Below are positions 56,894 to 64,000 of a stretch of DNA of 64,000 nt, in pieces (within the stretch, counting starts at the first letter, position 1; every line of letters starts with the position of its first letter). The notes under the pieces are model-generated. The model was not told the origin of the DNA. It saw nothing but the letters and a program-made list of their open reading frames with translations, and made no database searches. A program made the translations under genes and the position numbers. The DNA lies in NCBI RefSeq assembly GCF_002160955.1, contig NZ_NFLN01000009.1, positions 1 through 64,000 on the forward strand. The letters are read 5' to 3'. This DNA is from Gemmiger sp. An120 (lineage in GTDB: Bacteria > Bacillota > Clostridia > Oscillospirales > Ruminococcaceae).

Positions 56894-57587
56894 TGAGCCG
56901 CTGATCCGCAGCGGTATCCGCAAACGGCTGGACAAGTACGGCTTTGCCTACGATGCCCTGTACGAAGCGGAAAACGGCGAACAGGCCGAGCGCATCCTCC
57001 AGACCCAGAAGGTGGATATTGCCTTTGTGGACATCAATATGCCCCACATGACCGGGCTGGAACTGATCGAGCGCAACCGGCAGCGGAACGTTTCCTTTGT
57101 GGTGGTAAGCGGCTACGACACCTTTGCCTATGTGAAAAAAGCCTGGAAGCTGGGGGTGCACAGCTACCTGCTCAAGCCCATCGACCGCACCGAGTTTGTG
57201 GATACGGTGCGGGAACTCTACGACGCCCGCCCCGGCAGCGATATGCTGGAAAAGATTCTGGACAACATCCGCCGCAACTGCCTGGACGCGGGGTACTCCC
57301 TTACCGAAGCCCGCCGCCAGCTGGGCTGCAGCGAAAGCTACATCAGCCGTATTCTGAAAAACGAGCGGGGGGCCGGCTTCAACGACCTGGTCAACCAGTG
57401 CCGCATCGACCAGGCTAAACGCTGGATCGACGAAGCCCGGGGCCGGGTGCGCATCAAGGAACTGGCCGGCAAAGCCGGGTTCAACTCCCAGCAGTATTTC
57501 AGCGTGGTATTCAAAAAATACACCGGCACCACACCGGCCCAGTATATCCGCAGCCGGGGCGGCCTGGCCCTGGATGAGGACGAATAA
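56871..57587 (+). CDS. Compact AraC-type response regulator
   Basis: 238 residues, much shorter than the other two YesN proteins because the linker between receiver and DNA-binding parts is nearly absent. Receiver: ILIVDDEP, Asp in IAFVDINMPHMTG, Lys in YLLKPIDR. The AraC-type helix-turn-helix occupies about 125-235 (QLGCSESYISRILKNERG; LAGKAGFNSQQYFSVVFKKY). Start overlaps the kinase gene (GGAGGA before ATG 56871). Confidence 0.92.
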   Translation: MKILIVDDEPLIRSGIRKRLDKYGFAYDALYEAENGEQAERILQTQKVDIAFVDINMPHMTGLELIERNRQRNVSFVVVSGYDTFAYVKKAWKLGVHSYLLKPIDRTEFVDTVRELYDARPGSDMLEKILDNIRRNCLDAGYSLTEARRQLGCSESYISRILKNERGAGFNDLVNQCRIDQAKRWIDEARGRVRIKELAGKAGFNSQQYFSVVFKKYTGTTPAQYIRSRGGLALDEDE

Positions 57588-57594
57588 CAGCAAA

Positions 57595-57634
57595 GCAGCC
57601 CCGGCGGGAGACCTCCCGCCGGGGCTGTTGTTTC
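57595..57634. terminator. Bidirectional terminator
   Basis: GCAGCCCCGGCGGGA / TCCCGCCGGGGCTG stem between the response regulator and the convergent gntR gene. Confidence 0.9.
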
Positions 57635-58337
57635 AGTAATACAGTTTCATGCTGCCGTTCATGCATTCGTCGATGGTGTGACGCAGCCATTTTACCGCGC
57701 CCTCCGCGTCCCGGTCCTTTACATACAGCCACATCTGGTAATTGTTGCGGTACAGGGGCTCGGTGCCGTACAGGGTGCAGAACCGTTCCCACATGGAGTA
57801 GATGGTGGCCCGGAACGACTGGAACATAAGCGGCACAATCGTGTTGCCGGAAGCCAGTGCCAGCTCATGCTGAAAGTTGTACGCCGCTTCCACCGCTTCG
57901 GGGATGCCGGCGGGCTCTTTCAGAATCTCCAGCTGCTGCCGCAGCGCCTCCACCGTTTTGTCGGTGATCGTCGGTAACGCATTGCGCAAAGCCAGCCCCT
58001 CCAGCGCGTACCGCACCTCCAGAATGGATTCCACTTCCTTGGGGCGCATCCGGCCGCCCCGGTATTTCAGCAGCAGTACCAGAGTGTTCAGATTGCCGGC
58101 CTTGCGGTAGTCCGCCACGTAGGTTCCGCTGCGGGGCTTTACGGTCAGAAACCCGCATTCCTCCAGTTCCACAATGCCGCTGTTCACCACCGAGCGGCTT
58201 ACCTTGGTCATTTCGGCCAGCTGCCGCTCGGAGGGCAGCTTATCCCCGATCTTCAAGTCCCCCCGCAGGATCATCTCCAGCAGCTGATCCATAAACAGTT
58301 CTTTCAAAGTGGGCGGTTGGATTTTTTGAAACGCCAC
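57633..58337 (-). CDS. GntR family transcriptional regulator (FadR/FCD type)
   Basis: 234 residues from GTG 58337, with GAGGTG eight bases upstream. N-terminal winged helix: LGDLKIGDKLPSERQLAEMTK region and SRSVVNSGIVELEECGFLTV (recognition region). The C-terminal FCD-type helical domain (about 90-225) has the family's LEVRYALEGLALRNAL helix. It is divergent from hypB. A TGGT-N3-ACCA palindrome at the hypB transcription start region is a FadR-type operator candidate, and another repeat lies in its own promoter. Confidence 0.9.
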   Translation of the reverse strand: MAFQKIQPPTLKELFMDQLLEMILRGDLKIGDKLPSERQLAEMTKVSRSVVNSGIVELEECGFLTVKPRSGTYVADYRKAGNLNTLVLLLKYRGGRMRPKEVESILEVRYALEGLALRNALPTITDKTVEALRQQLEILKEPAGIPEAVEAAYNFQHELALASGNTIVPLMFQSFRATIYSMWERFCTLYGTEPLYRNNYQMWLYVKDRDAEGAVKWLRHTIDECMNGSMKLYY

Positions 58338-58386
58338 GATCACACACCTCGCAGTGCAGCCCCAGGCAGGGCGGATGTTTGCTAAC

Positions 58387-58415
58387 AGTATACCAAAACC
58401 GGTATCTGCGCACAA
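58387..58415 (-). promoter_or_regulatory. Promoter of gntR with an internal inverted repeat
   Basis: Minus strand TTGTGC (58415-58410), 17-base spacer, TATACT (58392-58387), extended by TGG. The spacer contains TACC-N6-GGTA (58391-58404), suggesting autoregulation. Confidence 0.5.
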
Positions 58416-58545
58416 GAGTTTTACCGGCAAAAGTGCAAGAAAAATCAAACTGTCCGTACCAGATTACCGCCTTGGCAGAATGCCCGTTTTGTCCGACATT
58501 TTTAGTACATAACTGCCAAACATGTAATAAAATAGGCGGATTCTG

Positions 58546-58606
58546 TTGACGACAAGGCCCTGTAAGGCCTATAATGTTAAAGAAATAACCAATCTGGTTC
58601 AACCAG
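58546..58606 (+). promoter_or_regulatory. hypB promoter and FadR-type operator
   Basis: TTGACG (58546-58551), 18-base spacer, perfect TATAAT (58570-58575). Downstream at 58594-58606 lies CTGGTT-C-AACCAG, a perfect palindrome with the TGGT-N3-ACCA core of FadR-family operators. Its place just after the start point suits repression. The spacer also has AGGCC-N6-GGCCT. Confidence 0.65.
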
Positions 58607-58630
58607 TTTAACCACATGGGAGGCAGCAAA

Positions 58631-59308
58631 ATGGAAAACGTGCGTGTTCTGGAGATCAAACAGAGCATTTTTGCAGACAACGACCGGGAAGCGGATAAGG
58701 TGCGCAGTGAACTGAAAGAGAAAAAGGTCTTTCTGCTCAACCTGATGTCCAGCCCGGGATCGGGCAAAACCACCACCCTGACCCGCACCATCGAGCAGCT
58801 GAAAGACCGGCTGCGCATCGGCATTATGGAGGCGGACATCGACTCGGATGTGGACGCCCGCACCATCGCCAAACTGGGGGTGCGCACCATCCAGCTGCAC
58901 ACCGGCGGCATGTGCCACCTGGACGCGGACATGACCCGGCAGGGCCTGCAGGGGATCGGCACCGATGAGCTGGATCTGGTGGTGCTGGAAAACGTGGGCA
59001 ACCTGGTCTGCCCGGCGGAATTCGATACCGGCGCGGTGAAGAACGCCATGATCCTGTCGGTGCCGGAAGGCCACGACAAACCCCTGAAGTACCCGCTGAT
59101 GTTCTCCATCTGCGACGTGGTGCTGATCAATAAGGTGGACGTGCTGCCCTACTTTGATTTTGATATGGACAAGTGCCGGGAGTATGTGCATATGCGCAAC
59201 CCGAATGCCCAGGTCATCCCCATCTGTGCCCGCACCGGCGAGGGGATGGAGGCCTGGACCGCCTGGCTGGAGCAGCAGGTGCGCGCCTGGCAGAACGACG
59301 ACAAATAA
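58631..59308 (+). CDS. hypB: HypB, nickel-insertion GTPase
   Basis: 225 residues from ATG 58631 (GGGAGG). SIMIBI GTPase with G1 SSPGSGKTT, ENVGNLVCPAEF (G3 region), NKVD (G4), and the nickel/zinc site GGMCHLDADM in the G domain. It lacks the N-terminal Cys-rich CxxGCxC nickel motif of some HypB proteins, as is common in short forms. It hands nickel to [NiFe] hydrogenase or other nickel enzymes with HypA. No hydrogenase subunits are in the window. Confidence 0.93.
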   Translation: MENVRVLEIKQSIFADNDREADKVRSELKEKKVFLLNLMSSPGSGKTTTLTRTIEQLKDRLRIGIMEADIDSDVDARTIAKLGVRTIQLHTGGMCHLDADMTRQGLQGIGTDELDLVVLENVGNLVCPAEFDTGAVKNAMILSVPEGHDKPLKYPLMFSICDVVLINKVDVLPYFDFDMDKCREYVHMRNPNAQVIPICARTGEGMEAWTAWLEQQVRAWQNDDK

Positions 59309-59338
59309 TCAACAGGATCATAAATGGGAGGAAATCAC

Positions 59339-62008
59339 ATGGCAGCCTTACGGCCGAAGATCGTGAAACTGGCAAAGATGGTGGGCGGCTTGACCGGCAT
59401 GATGAACACCATCGACGAAAACGCCCCTGAATACTATTCCCTGGACTGCGTCGTATCGGACGAGCAGGCCGATGTGGCCCTGGCGCTGGGCCTGCGCAAG
59501 GAGCGCACCGCCGCGTATGTGGCGAAAAAGTGCGGTATGTCGGAAGAAGAAGCCCATCGGATCCTGATGGAACTGGCCATGATCGGCGTGTGTAAGGTCT
59601 ACCACAACGAGCAGGGCCAGGAGGTGTTCCTGGTGCAGATCTTCGCACCCGGCATCCTGGAGATGATGGTCAACAACAAAGAGCAGCTGGAAAAACACCC
59701 CCAGATCGGCAAGGCCTTTGAGGAGTACACCCGGCTGCGCATTGCTCACATTGCCCCCAACCTGCCCATGGGCGCAGGCATGATGCGGGTCATCCCCATC
59801 GAAACCGCCATCCAGGGCGACAGCCAGTGCGTCCCTTATGAAAAGCTGTCCTACTATCTGGACAAGTACGATACCTTCTCGGTGTCCGACTGTTCCTGCC
59901 GCCGGTCCCGCCGGGTGCTGGGGCAGGGCTGCGGCCATCTGGAAACCGATATGTGCATTCAGATGGGCACCGGCGCCGAATACTACATCCGCACCGGCCG
60001 CGCCCGGCAGATCACCCGGGAAGAGGCCATGGAGATCCTCAAGCGGGCGGAAGAAAACGGCCTGATGCACCAGATCCCCAACATCGAGGGTATGGGCGAG
60101 TCCGCCGCCATCTGCAACTGCTGCTCCTGCTCCTGCTTCGCCATGCGGGTGGCCACCCTGTTCAATACGCCGGACGCCATCCGTTCCAACTACACCGCCA
60201 CCGTCAACAAGGACAACTGCGTGGCCTGCGGCCAGTGTGTGGAGAACTGCCCCACCAACGCGCTGCGGCTGGGCCAGAAACTCTGCGCCAAAACCCCGGT
60301 GGAAGAACCCCGCTACGACAAGGTGCGCGACCATGTGTGGGGCGAAAAGAACTGGAACCCGGATTACCGGGAAAACCGCAAGGACGTGACCGAGGGCGGC
60401 ACCGCCCCCTGCAAGACCGCCTGCCCCGCCCACATCGCGGTGCAGGGCTACATCAAGCTGGCGGCCCAGGGGCGGTATACCGAGGCGCTGGAGCTGATCA
60501 AAAAGGAAAACCCGCTGCCGGCGGTCTGCGGACGCATCTGCCCCCACGGCTGTGAATCCGCCTGTACCCGCGGCGAGATCGACGAGCCCATCGCCATCGA
60601 CGAGATCAAGAAGTTCATCGCCGACCAGGACATGAACGAAGCCACCCGCTTCATCCCGAAAAAACGGCACGACTACGGCAAGCCCGTGGCGGTAATCGGC
60701 GCCGGCCCGGCGGGTCTGTCCTGCGCCTACTACCTGGCCATCGACGGCTACAAGGTCACCGTGTTTGAAAAACAGCCCATCCCGGGCGGTATGCTCACCC
60801 TGGGCATCCCGGCTTTCCGGCTGGAAAAACAGGTGGTGGAAGCCGAGATCGAGGTGCTGCGCCAGATGGGCGTGGAGTTCCGCTGCGGCGTGGAAGTGGG
60901 CAAGGACGTGACCATCCCGCAGCTGCGTGAACAGGGCTTCACCGGCTTCTACCTGGCCATCGGCGCCCAGGCGGGCCGCAAGCTGAACATCCCCGGCGAG
61001 GACGCCGGGAACGTGGCCGCAGGCGTGGATTTCCTGCGCCGCATCAACCTGGGCGAGCGCCCGGCCATGCAGGGCAGCGTGGTGGTCATCGGCGGCGGCA
61101 ACGTGGCCATCGACGTGGCCCGCAGCGCTGTGCGCACCGGCGGCACCGTGCAGATGTTCTGCCTGGAAAGCCGCGCCGAGATGCCCGCGCTGGAAGAAGA
61201 AATCCAGGAGGCGCTGGACGAGGATATCCAGATCCAGAACGGCTGGGGCCCCCGGGAGATCCTCACCGAGAACGGCCGGGTTACCGGCGTGGTGTTCCAG
61301 CGCTGCACCCGCGTGTTTGACGAAAATCACCGCTTCGCCCCGGTGTTTGACGAGGCGGATACCATCACCGTACCCGCCGACCATGTGCTGCTGAGCGTGG
61401 GCCAGAGCATCCAGTGGGGCGGCCTGCTGGATGGCACCAAGGTCCGGCTGAACCCCAACGGCACCGCCATTGCGGACGGCTTTACCTACCAGACCGACGA
61501 GCCGGACATCTTTGTGGGCGGCGACGCTTTCACCGGTCCGAAATTCGCCATCGACGCCATTGCGGCGGGTAAGCAGGCGGCCATCTCCCTGCACCGGTTC
61601 GTGCAGCCCGGCCAGAGCCTGACCTACGGCCGCGACCGGCGCGAGTACCACAGCCTGGACAAGGACAACCTGGTGGTGGAAAGCTTCGACACCACCCCCC
61701 GTCAGCGTGCCGGCCATACCCGCAGCGAGAAGCGCGGCTTTACCGATACCCGCCTGACCTTTACCGAGGAGCAGGTCAAAAAGGAAACCCAGCGCTGCCT
61801 TGGCTGCGGCGCCGTGGTGGTGGACGAGTACATGTGTGTGGGCTGCGGCCAGTGTACCACCAAGTGCAAGTTCGACGCCATCTCCCTGGTGCGCACCCGG
61901 GACGCCTTTGCCCCGGTATTTGAAAAACTGCCCATCGCCGTGGCCAAGTACGCGGTCAAGCGTACCGGCCGGATCGCGGCGCATGCCATTACGAAAAAGG
62001 AAGACTGA
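59339..62008 (+). CDS. Large Fe-S/FAD/NAD(P) oxidoreductase between hypB and hypA
   Basis: 889 residues. Residues ~20-110 resemble a winged helix; ~180-270 carry Cys clusters DCSCRR...GCG and CNCCSCSC; ~294-305 is a [4Fe-4S] ferredoxin motif CVACGQCVENCP. Residues ~350-430 match the N-terminal Fe-S domain of glutamate-synthase small subunit-like proteins (CKTACPAHIAVQG; CGRICPHGCESAC). FAD-binding VIGAGPAGLSCAYYLA is near 450 and NAD(P)-binding VIGGGNVAIDVARSA near 582. The C-terminus (near 820) has CLGCG and CVGCGQCTTKCKFDAIS. Electron bifurcation or NADPH-linked Fe-S redox are possible roles; the substrate is not known. GGGAGG precedes the start. Confidence 0.88.
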   Translation: MAALRPKIVKLAKMVGGLTGMMNTIDENAPEYYSLDCVVSDEQADVALALGLRKERTAAYVAKKCGMSEEEAHRILMELAMIGVCKVYHNEQGQEVFLVQIFAPGILEMMVNNKEQLEKHPQIGKAFEEYTRLRIAHIAPNLPMGAGMMRVIPIETAIQGDSQCVPYEKLSYYLDKYDTFSVSDCSCRRSRRVLGQGCGHLETDMCIQMGTGAEYYIRTGRARQITREEAMEILKRAEENGLMHQIPNIEGMGESAAICNCCSCSCFAMRVATLFNTPDAIRSNYTATVNKDNCVACGQCVENCPTNALRLGQKLCAKTPVEEPRYDKVRDHVWGEKNWNPDYRENRKDVTEGGTAPCKTACPAHIAVQGYIKLAAQGRYTEALELIKKENPLPAVCGRICPHGCESACTRGEIDEPIAIDEIKKFIADQDMNEATRFIPKKRHDYGKPVAVIGAGPAGLSCAYYLAIDGYKVTVFEKQPIPGGMLTLGIPAFRLEKQVVEAEIEVLRQMGVEFRCGVEVGKDVTIPQLREQGFTGFYLAIGAQAGRKLNIPGEDAGNVAAGVDFLRRINLGERPAMQGSVVVIGGGNVAIDVARSAVRTGGTVQMFCLESRAEMPALEEEIQEALDEDIQIQNGWGPREILTENGRVTGVVFQRCTRVFDENHRFAPVFDEADTITVPADHVLLSVGQSIQWGGLLDGTKVRLNPNGTAIADGFTYQTDEPDIFVGGDAFTGPKFAIDAIAAGKQAAISLHRFVQPGQSLTYGRDRREYHSLDKDNLVVESFDTTPRQRAGHTRSEKRGFTDTRLTFTEEQVKKETQRCLGCGAVVVDEYMCVGCGQCTTKCKFDAISLVRTRDAFAPVFEKLPIAVAKYAVKRTGRIAAHAITKKED

Positions 62009-62010
62009 CC

Positions 62011-62352
62011 ATGCATGAGCTGGGAATATTGAGCGCGATGGTCAAAACCATCGAAACGGTCGCCAAGCAGGAGCAGCTGCAGCGGATCGAAAAGATCGTG
62101 CTGCAGGTAGGGGAGTTGTCCGGTGTGGTGCCCTCCTACCTGGAAAGCTGCTACCCGGCGGCGGTGTACAAGACCTTTATGGAAAACACCGCCCTGGAGC
62201 TGGAGATCGTGCCGGGCATTGCCCGCTGCAACGACTGCGGCGCGGAGTTCAACGCCGTGGCCTGTGACCTGCAGTGCCCGGAGTGCGCATCGCAAAACCT
62301 GACCGCCCTTAGCGGCCGGGAACTGGTGATCAAGGAGATACAAGGCTGCTGA
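62011..62352 (+). CDS. hypA: HypA, nickel metallochaperone
   Basis: 113 residues. N-terminal nickel site MHE, and a zinc site of two CxxC pairs (Cys73/76 and Cys89/92) in CNDCG and CPECAS. It delivers nickel with HypB. It is two bases from the stop of the oxidoreductase gene, so translation is coupled. Full HypCDEF are absent from the window. Confidence 0.95.
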   Translation: MHELGILSAMVKTIETVAKQEQLQRIEKIVLQVGELSGVVPSYLESCYPAAVYKTFMENTALELEIVPGIARCNDCGAEFNAVACDLQCPECASQNLTALSGRELVIKEIQGC

Positions 62353-62370
62353 CAAAATAAGGAGGCTATC

Positions 62371-63213
62371 ATGGAAACCAAAAAACGCAAAGCGGAAATC
62401 TGGATCAAATGGGTCATGTTCACAGCTGCCATCACCGGCATGGCAATCCTGGCCGGCTTCTATCCCGTACAGGGCAACGTGCCGCTGATCGTGATTCCGT
62501 CCATCCTGGTTCTGCTGTTCTCCAAACCCGTGTTCTTTGAGCGGCTCAAGCTGACCACCCTGCTGGTGATGCGGATCCTCATCGTGGCGGCGGCGCTGCG
62601 GCTGTTCAACCCGCAGGTATATGTGGATGTGATCATGCTCATGCTGATCGTCAACATCCTGGAAGCCACCTTCACCGACCTGCTGCGCCACAAGTGCTAC
62701 TGGAACGCGGTGTCCGGCTTTGCGGTGGCGCTGGGCGTGATCGCACTGCGGGGCCTGTGGCAGTTTGACGCCCCCTTCGGCGACTACTACCTGGCCGAGG
62801 GCGCGCTGCCCATCATCACCCTGCTCTACGCCATCGCCTACACCATCTGGAACTGGATCTTTGTTACCGACGAGTTCTCCTCCTCGGTGGCCCTGATGCA
62901 CGTGGGCTTTTTGAGCGCGCCGCTGATCGGTTCCCTCTGCACCCTGGGCCTGGGCGTGTACGGCGGCATTGGCATGTGGCTGCTGCTGCGTGCCAACTCC
63001 CTGTCCATCGGCGGCTGGATGCAGATCGGCGCCAAGGAATGGTTCGAGCGTGAGTTCTACAACGAGCGGTTTGACCGGTTCGTGAAATGGACCAAGAAAA
63101 AACCGGTTCAGATCGTCTGCATGCTCATCAACCTGACCCTCATCGCCATCTGCCTGGTGCTTATGGCCCAGAACGGCGGCATCCGATTTGAGCCTTCCCC
63201 TCTTTTCCTGTAA
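62371..63213 (+). CDS. Polytopic membrane protein at the end of the hyp operon
   Basis: 280 residues with about seven hydrophobic segments, a positively charged N-terminus (METKKRKAEIWIKW) and a conserved-looking FVTDEFSSSVALMHVGFLSA stretch. The sequence NSLSIGGWMQIGAKEWFEREFYNERFD suggests an amphipathic helix on the cytoplasmic side. I do not recognise a family. Operon position suggests a membrane partner of the nickel/oxidoreductase system or a metal transporter; neither is shown. Confidence 0.65.
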   Translation: METKKRKAEIWIKWVMFTAAITGMAILAGFYPVQGNVPLIVIPSILVLLFSKPVFFERLKLTTLLVMRILIVAAALRLFNPQVYVDVIMLMLIVNILEATFTDLLRHKCYWNAVSGFAVALGVIALRGLWQFDAPFGDYYLAEGALPIITLLYAIAYTIWNWIFVTDEFSSSVALMHVGFLSAPLIGSLCTLGLGVYGGIGMWLLLRANSLSIGGWMQIGAKEWFEREFYNERFDRFVKWTKKKPVQIVCMLINLTLIAICLVLMAQNGGIRFEPSPLFL

Positions 63214-63225
63214 CCCGATAGATGG

Positions 63226-63266
63226 CAAACGCCCCGGAGCATCCGCTCCGGGGCGTTTGTCTTTTG
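63226..63266 (+). terminator. Terminator of the hyp operon
   Basis: AAACGCCCCGGAGC / GCTCCGGGGCGTTT stem with a 4-base loop, then GTCTTTTGG. Confidence 0.88.
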
Positions 63267-63331
63267 GTGCAAAACATGGTATGCTGAACGGGAATACCGG
63301 GGCGTGACCCCGAAAAAACAGGGGGCAGGGG

Positions 63332-64000
63332 ATGGACAAACATACAGTCCTGAAACAGACATTCGGATACAGCAAGTTCCGCCCCGGGCAGGAGCGATTG
63401 ATTGACGCGCTTCTGGCCGGACGGGACGTGCTGGGGGTGATGCCCACCGGCGGCGGAAAATCCCTGTGCTACCAGGTGCCCGCCCTGCTGCTGCCGGGCC
63501 TGACCCTGGTGATCTCGCCGCTGATCTCCCTGATGAAAGACCAGGTGGCCGCCCTGTGCGGCGCCGGGGTAGGGGCGGCGTTCCTCAACAGTTCCCTTAC
63601 CGCCGAGCAGCAGCGCACCGTCTGTGCCCGCGCCCGGCAGGGCGCTTATAAACTGCTGTATGTGGCCCCGGAACGGCTGGCCACCGAGGATTTTCTGGCC
63701 CTGCCCCGCACCACGCCGGTGTCGCTGCTGGCGGTGGACGAGGCCCACTGTATCTCCCAGTGGGGGCAGGATTTCCGCCCCAGCTACCGCAAAATCGCGG
63801 AGTTTCTCCATACCCTGCCTGTCCGCCCGCCGGTGGCCGCCTTTACGGCCACCGCCACCGCCCGGGTGCAGCAGGATATCCGGGAACAGCTGGAACTGCG
63901 CGACCCGCTCTGTGAGGTCACCGGTTTTGACCGGCCCAACCTGTACTGGGACGTGCGCACCCCCCGGGACCGGCAGGCGGCGCTGCTGGCGCTGGTGCGG
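63332..64000 (+). CDS. recQ: RecQ-family ATP-dependent DNA helicase (3' truncated by window)
   Basis: 223 residues visible, running to the last base. YSKFRPGQERLIDALLAGRD (motif 0), Walker A MPTGGGKS, motif Ia PLISLMKDQV, and the DEAH box AVDEAHCISQWGQDFRPSY followed by FTATAT (motif III) identify RecQ clearly. It unwinds 3'-5' for recombination and replication-fork repair. ATG 63332 has a purine-rich ribosome site (GGGGGCAGGGG). The helicase C-terminal half, RQC and HRDC parts lie beyond the window. Confidence 0.95.
   Translation, partial: MDKHTVLKQTFGYSKFRPGQERLIDALLAGRDVLGVMPTGGGKSLCYQVPALLLPGLTLVISPLISLMKDQVAALCGAGVGAAFLNSSLTAEQQRTVCARARQGAYKLLYVAPERLATEDFLALPRTTPVSLLAVDEAHCISQWGQDFRPSYRKIAEFLHTLPVRPPVAAFTATATARVQQDIREQLELRDPLCEVTGFDRPNLYWDVRTPRDRQAALLALVR

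Noticed and set aside
59348-61984. Very long (878-codon) minus-strand open frame opposite the large oxidoreductase
   Set aside because: The plus-strand protein has FAD, NAD(P) and ferredoxin motifs in order. The minus frame is an antisense shadow, rich in His/Gln/Val/Ala and without motifs.
1-64000. Search for tRNA, rRNA, CRISPR repeats, insertion sequences and prophage genes
   Set aside because: No cloverleaf-like segments, regularly spaced repeats, transposase motifs or phage structural genes were seen; negative by eye only.

Overview
The window looks like the chromosome of a GC-rich, low-redundancy gut Clostridium relative, most likely Oscillospiraceae (Faecalibacterium/Subdoligranulum/Gemmiger-like). 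The reasons are strong GGAGG ribosome sites, many lipoprotein signal peptides, several YesM/YesN-type two-component systems, an Lpl-type oligosaccharide ABC importer, FMN-binding extracellular flavoreductases, and HypA/HypB without a local hydrogenase. The genus call is inference from gene content; there is no 16S rRNA or other marker here. I see no rRNA, tRNA, CRISPR array, insertion sequence or prophage.

Layout. 1-1.0 kb: end of a MATE transporter fused to a cytidylate-kinase-like domain. 1.1-3.3 kb: a Cys-nucleophile alpha/beta hydrolase and a small helical protein, divergent from a LysR regulator. 3.4-7.4 kb: an OmpR/HK system, a membrane protein, then a second operon of small and membrane proteins; both operons carry the same 11-bp direct repeats at the same distance from the -10 box. 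7.4-10.2 kb: an esterase and a UmuC-type polymerase with its YolD partner. 10.3-13.6 kb: a YesM/YesN system.

13.7-24.3 kb is a sulfur-linked catabolic region. A minus-strand operon encodes a sulfonate/sulfate-ester-type ABC importer (binding lipoprotein, two permeases, two ATPases that look like a complementary asymmetric pair) and a cytoplasmic Cys-type sulfatase. A divergent MerR regulator is followed by a MerR-type (19-bp spacer) promoter driving an SDR dehydrogenase and two MFS transporters. 24.4-31.6 kb: LysR/cyclophilin-like lipoprotein, TetR, an unknown protein with a DUF1266 protein, a UvrD-family helicase and an EamA transporter. 31.6-33.7 kb: a YeiH-type exporter and its LysR regulator with fully overlapping promoters. 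33.8-35.6 kb: a flavoreductase paralogue that has lost its FAD domain, divergent from a TetR. 35.7-41.2 kb: a YfcC-type transporter with an M20 amidohydrolase, and a frameshifted aromatic amino-acid permease overlapping an Amidohydro_3 enzyme.

41.2-53.3 kb is a glycan utilisation locus: a YesM/YesN pair divergent from an Lpl-like ABC importer, a secreted clan-A-like glycosidase with duplicated C-terminal modules, a GH123/DUF4091-like cytoplasmic glycosidase, a metallo-beta-lactamase-fold protein and a glyoxalase-fold protein. 53.3-57.6 kb: a full-length extracellular FMN/FAD reductase divergent from its own YesM/YesN system. 57.6-63.2 kb: a GntR (FadR-like) regulator divergent from an operon of HypB, a large Fe-S/FAD/NAD(P) oxidoreductase, HypA and a membrane protein, with a FadR-type palindrome just downstream of the hypB promoter. 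The window ends inside recQ.
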